This document shows, piece by piece, positions 61,564-64,000 of a stretch of 64,000 bases of DNA. Source of the DNA: Acidiferrum sp963764675 (lineage in GTDB: Bacteria; Acidobacteriota; Terriglobia; Acidiferrales; UBA7541); NCBI GenBank assembly GCA_963764675.1, contig CAVXTQ010000007.1:1054001-1118000 (forward strand). The letters run 5' to 3'. Position 1 is the first letter of the stretch; each line of letters starts with the position of its first letter. A program made the translations under genes and the position numbers. Below the pieces are notes generated by a model. It searched no databases. It saw only the letters and a program-made list of their open reading frames with translations, and was not told the origin of the DNA.

Positions 61564-62910
61564 CTAGCCCCCGACGTTTGCCGGGACCTGAACTGTAGCC
61601 TTCTTGCGCTGTTGATCCACTTCTTTCTGGATGAAGGCCACGACGTCGTCGGAAATCTCGAGCATACGGTCGAAATCGGCCTGCGGGGTGGTCAGTGGGG
61701 GTTTGAATTTGTAAACGTTGCTGCCAAAACCGCCAAACTGCGTGATCAAGCCTTGGTCCATCGCGTAGCCCCAGGCCTTGCGGCAAGCTGCGGTTGCAGG
61801 CGTTTTCGTTTGGCGATTCTCGACAAAATCGACCCCGATGAACAGGCCAGGCCCTCGTACGTCGCCGATCACGTCGTAACGTCGAGCCAGATCGCGGAAC
61901 CTGGCGGTCGCCTCGGCACCTAGCTTTCCGGCGCGCTCCGCGAGTTTCTTCTTGTCCAAGATATCCAGGACGGCTAGCCCGGCTGCCGCTGCCAGCGGTT
62001 GATTCATAAAGGTAAGCATGTGCCAGGCTTCCGACTCGAGGCCCTTCGGTATCAGATCCTTGCGCGTGATGAACGCGCCGATTGGGACCCCTCCACCGAG
62101 CGCCTTGCCGATCACCAAGATGTCCGGGCGGACATCGAACAGATCGCAGGCCCACATCGTTCCGCAGCGGCACAAGCCGGTCTGAATCTCGTCGACAATC
62201 AGCAGCACACCGCGCTCGCGGCAGACCCGCTCGATGCTGCGGTAGTACTCTGGAACGAACACGCTGTGACCGTTGGGACCCTGGACAATCTCAATCAGAA
62301 GCGCCGCCACTTGTCCAGAGCTGGCGCTATCGAGATCTGCCTCCAGTGCGTGAACCGCAGCACGGAAGTTATTGGGATCGTCGCCCAGCAGCGGCCGATA
62401 TGCGTCCGCCGAAGGAATCTGGCGAAAGTTCGGCCATCGCAAGGAGCCTGGGAGCCACTTCCGCAAAGCTGGCATGCCGCCGAGGCCCATCGTGGCCAGT
62501 GATTGGCCGTGATACGCTCCGGTCAGGGAAAGTACTTCGCTGCGCCCGGTAACGCGAATCGCGAATTTGAGAGCCGCTTCAATCGCTTCTCCACCCCCGG
62601 CAACCAAGAAGGTTTTCGTCAGCCCCGGAGGTGCGATCTTGGCCATCCGGGCGCAGAACTCGATCACGGTCGTACTGTCGTGCAGGAGATTTACGGTAGG
62701 CATTTTCGCCATCTGGCGCGCCACCGCCTCGGCAACGGCGGGATTGCTGTGACCTACCATCGCAGGGCCCGCAGATCCCGACATCGTGTCAAGATACATT
62801 TTGCCCTTGACGTCCCACATCCGGGAGCCTTCCGCCCGCTCCATGATCCGCGACCCGTCCCGCCTGAGCGCATTCAAGACAAAGTCATTGGATAACGCTT
62901 CGTAGTCCAT
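61564..62910 (-). CDS. Class III aminotransferase
   Basis: A 448-residue PLP aminotransferase. Features are YLDTMSGSAGPAMVGHSNPAVAEAVARQ, the phosphate-binding VAGGGEAIEAALKFA, GAYHGQS, and VLLIVDEIQTGLCRCGTMWACDLFDVRPDILVIGKALGGGVPIGAF with the PLP lysine in GKALGGG. The amino donor is not evident; omega-amino acids and glutamate-1-semialdehyde-like substrates are typical. ATG 62910 follows GGAAAGGA; a longer frame to 62946 exists. It probably forms an operon with the D-amino-acid enzyme. It diverges from the DUF4038 gene. Confidence 0.9.
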   Translation of the reverse strand: MDYEALSNDFVLNALRRDGSRIMERAEGSRMWDVKGKMYLDTMSGSAGPAMVGHSNPAVAEAVARQMAKMPTVNLLHDSTTVIEFCARMAKIAPPGLTKTFLVAGGGEAIEAALKFAIRVTGRSEVLSLTGAYHGQSLATMGLGGMPALRKWLPGSLRWPNFRQIPSADAYRPLLGDDPNNFRAAVHALEADLDSASSGQVAALLIEIVQGPNGHSVFVPEYYRSIERVCRERGVLLIVDEIQTGLCRCGTMWACDLFDVRPDILVIGKALGGGVPIGAFITRKDLIPKGLESEAWHMLTFMNQPLAAAAGLAVLDILDKKKLAERAGKLGAEATARFRDLARRYDVIGDVRGPGLFIGVDFVENRQTKTPATAACRKAWGYAMDQGLITQFGGFGSNVYKFKPPLTTPQADFDRMLEISDDVVAFIQKEVDQQRKKATVQVPANVGG

Positions 62911-63118
62911 CGATCCTTTCCGGGCCAAGCGCAGCCTTCGGGACATATTTCTAGCTTGGCGGGCCGAGACAATCTATCAAGAAACCACAAATCTATGTCA
63001 TAAGTCCGCGATCCCCGAGGCAGTTCCGCGGCTTCTGCTTGCCCGCCGGCGTGCGTATTTTTGTGACAAAAACCGATTGAAAGCTTATATACCTGGGCCG
63101 GACCCCGCGGTATCTATC

Positions 63119-64000
63119 ATGATTAAACCAATGACCAAAACTCATCGTTTGGCCTTGCTTGGAATACTCGCGTGCGCGGCGCTCGCGTTCTTCGCTTTCG
63201 GCGCTAGCGCCAATCCTGGAGCTGCGCGTTACCCGCTGCGCGTGCACCCAGATCACCGTCATCTCATGGACCAAAGCGGCGCTCCTTTTTTGGTGCAAGG
63301 CGATGCCGCGTGGTCTCTCATCTCTGGCCTCACCAAAGATGAAGCCGAAGTCTACCTTGAGGGGCGGCGCCGCCAGGGATTTAACTCCGTCATCGTCAAT
63401 CTCATCGAGCACAAGTTTCGCGGCCCAGTCAACCGCTACGACCAGGGACCTTTCACGAAATCCGGAGACTTCTCGACGCCCAACGAAAAATATTTCGAGC
63501 ACGCCGATTGGGTTATCCGCAAAGCCGCTGAGAAGGGTATTACGGTCTTCCTGGCGCCGATCTATCTCGGATATATCGGGACCGAAGAGGGTTGGGTTGA
63601 GGAAGCTCTCGCAAACGGACCGGAAAAATCGCGCAATTGGGGTCGCTACGTTGGTAAGCGCTATCGCGATTTCGACAACATCGTTTGGCTGATTGGCGGC
63701 GATCGCAATCCGGAAAAGGCCCGCGAAGACGTGGACGCCATCGTGAGCGGCATCAAGGAATTCGATACCCGCCACATTTTTACCGCGCACTGCCATCCCG
63801 AAAACTCCGCAGTCGACCAATACAAAGACGACGGTTGGCTGGACTTCAACACCACCTACACCTACAACATCGTCCACGGCATGCTTCTTCGCGACTACAA
63901 TCGCAAGCCGGCTATACCGTTTGTCCTGATCGAGTCGACCTACGAAGGCGAGCATAACGCCTCCGCCGTCCAAGTCAGGCGCCAAGCGTACTGGGCGATC
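63119..64000 (+). CDS. Secreted DUF4038 (apiosidase-like) glycoside hydrolase, 5' part
   Basis: The frame from ATG 63119 stays open to the window edge (294 codons). The signal peptide is LALLGILACAALAFFAFGASA. A TIM-barrel domain follows: HRHLMDQSGAPFLVQGDAAWSLISGLTKDEAEVYLEGRRRQGFNSVIVNLIEHKF, then FDNIVWLIGGDRNP and FVLIESTYEGEH. These are DUF4038 signatures; some members are apiosidases or act on other plant polysaccharides. The C-terminus lies beyond the window. Confidence 0.88.
   Translation, partial: MIKPMTKTHRLALLGILACAALAFFAFGASANPGAARYPLRVHPDHRHLMDQSGAPFLVQGDAAWSLISGLTKDEAEVYLEGRRRQGFNSVIVNLIEHKFRGPVNRYDQGPFTKSGDFSTPNEKYFEHADWVIRKAAEKGITVFLAPIYLGYIGTEEGWVEEALANGPEKSRNWGRYVGKRYRDFDNIVWLIGGDRNPEKAREDVDAIVSGIKEFDTRHIFTAHCHPENSAVDQYKDDGWLDFNTTYTYNIVHGMLLRDYNRKPAIPFVLIESTYEGEHNASAVQVRRQAYWAI

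Noticed and set aside
60464..62173. 569-codon reading of the aldolase gene
   Set aside because: The first ~210 codons are out-of-frame aminotransferase sequence; the true start is the GTG at 61543.

Overview
The window looks like a chromosome fragment of an Acidobacteriota bacterium (Terriglobia-like). This rests on gene content: an acidobacterial-type orphan MacB/FtsX permease, a VWA protein of the acidobacterial VWFA-related type, a very large Oar-like TonB receptor with an N-terminal carboxypeptidase-regulatory domain, a DUF3300/DUF2950 pair, tandem DUF507 genes, BshB1 and homodimeric AceE. No rRNA or CRISPR array was seen; there are two complete tRNA genes.

Layout. 0-31 kb is ordinary chromosome: MBL hydrolase, YgfZ and cupin; orphan permease; DUF3300/DUF2950; an isolated nuoB; an ArsR-SRPBCC-small protein-DUF899-DinB cluster behind a palindromic operator; quinone oxidoreductase; XdhC/MocA with a NifU-like scaffold; secreted formamidase; a frameshifted haem/copper protein; frameshifted BtuF-like and NUDIX genes; aceE; an SDR; two membrane proteins punctuated by an identical 45-bp hairpin; bshB1; an M48 protease; a DUF507 pair; tRNA-Val and tRNA-Asp.

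31.5-47.3 kb is a genomic island. The last 48 bp of the tRNA-Asp region are repeated exactly at 45.46 kb, and a mutated copy lies at 47.28 kb. A tyrosine recombinase sits just inside the tRNA end, fused to an unrelated membrane N-terminus. The island holds a broken discoidin/glycosidase gene, small cassette-like genes in both orientations, an intact IS30-family element, three 204-205 bp IS30-ended non-autonomous elements, a VWA protein and a phage terminase. Most gene boundaries carry copies or remnants of a ~71-bp imperfect palindrome, and the IS30-type elements sit inside its arms at equivalent points. Between the two outer tRNA repeats lies a two-gene unit, a membrane protein plus a methyltransferase with an APPWG motif.

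47.3-64 kb reads as a carbohydrate and amino-acid utilisation region: sugar-porter MFS, a DUF5107/TPR giant, secreted GH42 beta-galactosidase, a TPR lipoprotein-like protein, an Oar-like TonB receptor with an in-frame TGA, an AraC regulator, a D-threonine-aldolase-like enzyme, a class III aminotransferase and a DUF4038 glycosidase running off the end. A 19-codon relic of a deleted SDR gene follows the aldolase.

Caution: at least six genes carry single-base frameshifts or a nonsense codon in otherwise well-preserved frames. I cannot tell real pseudogenes from assembly error without reads.
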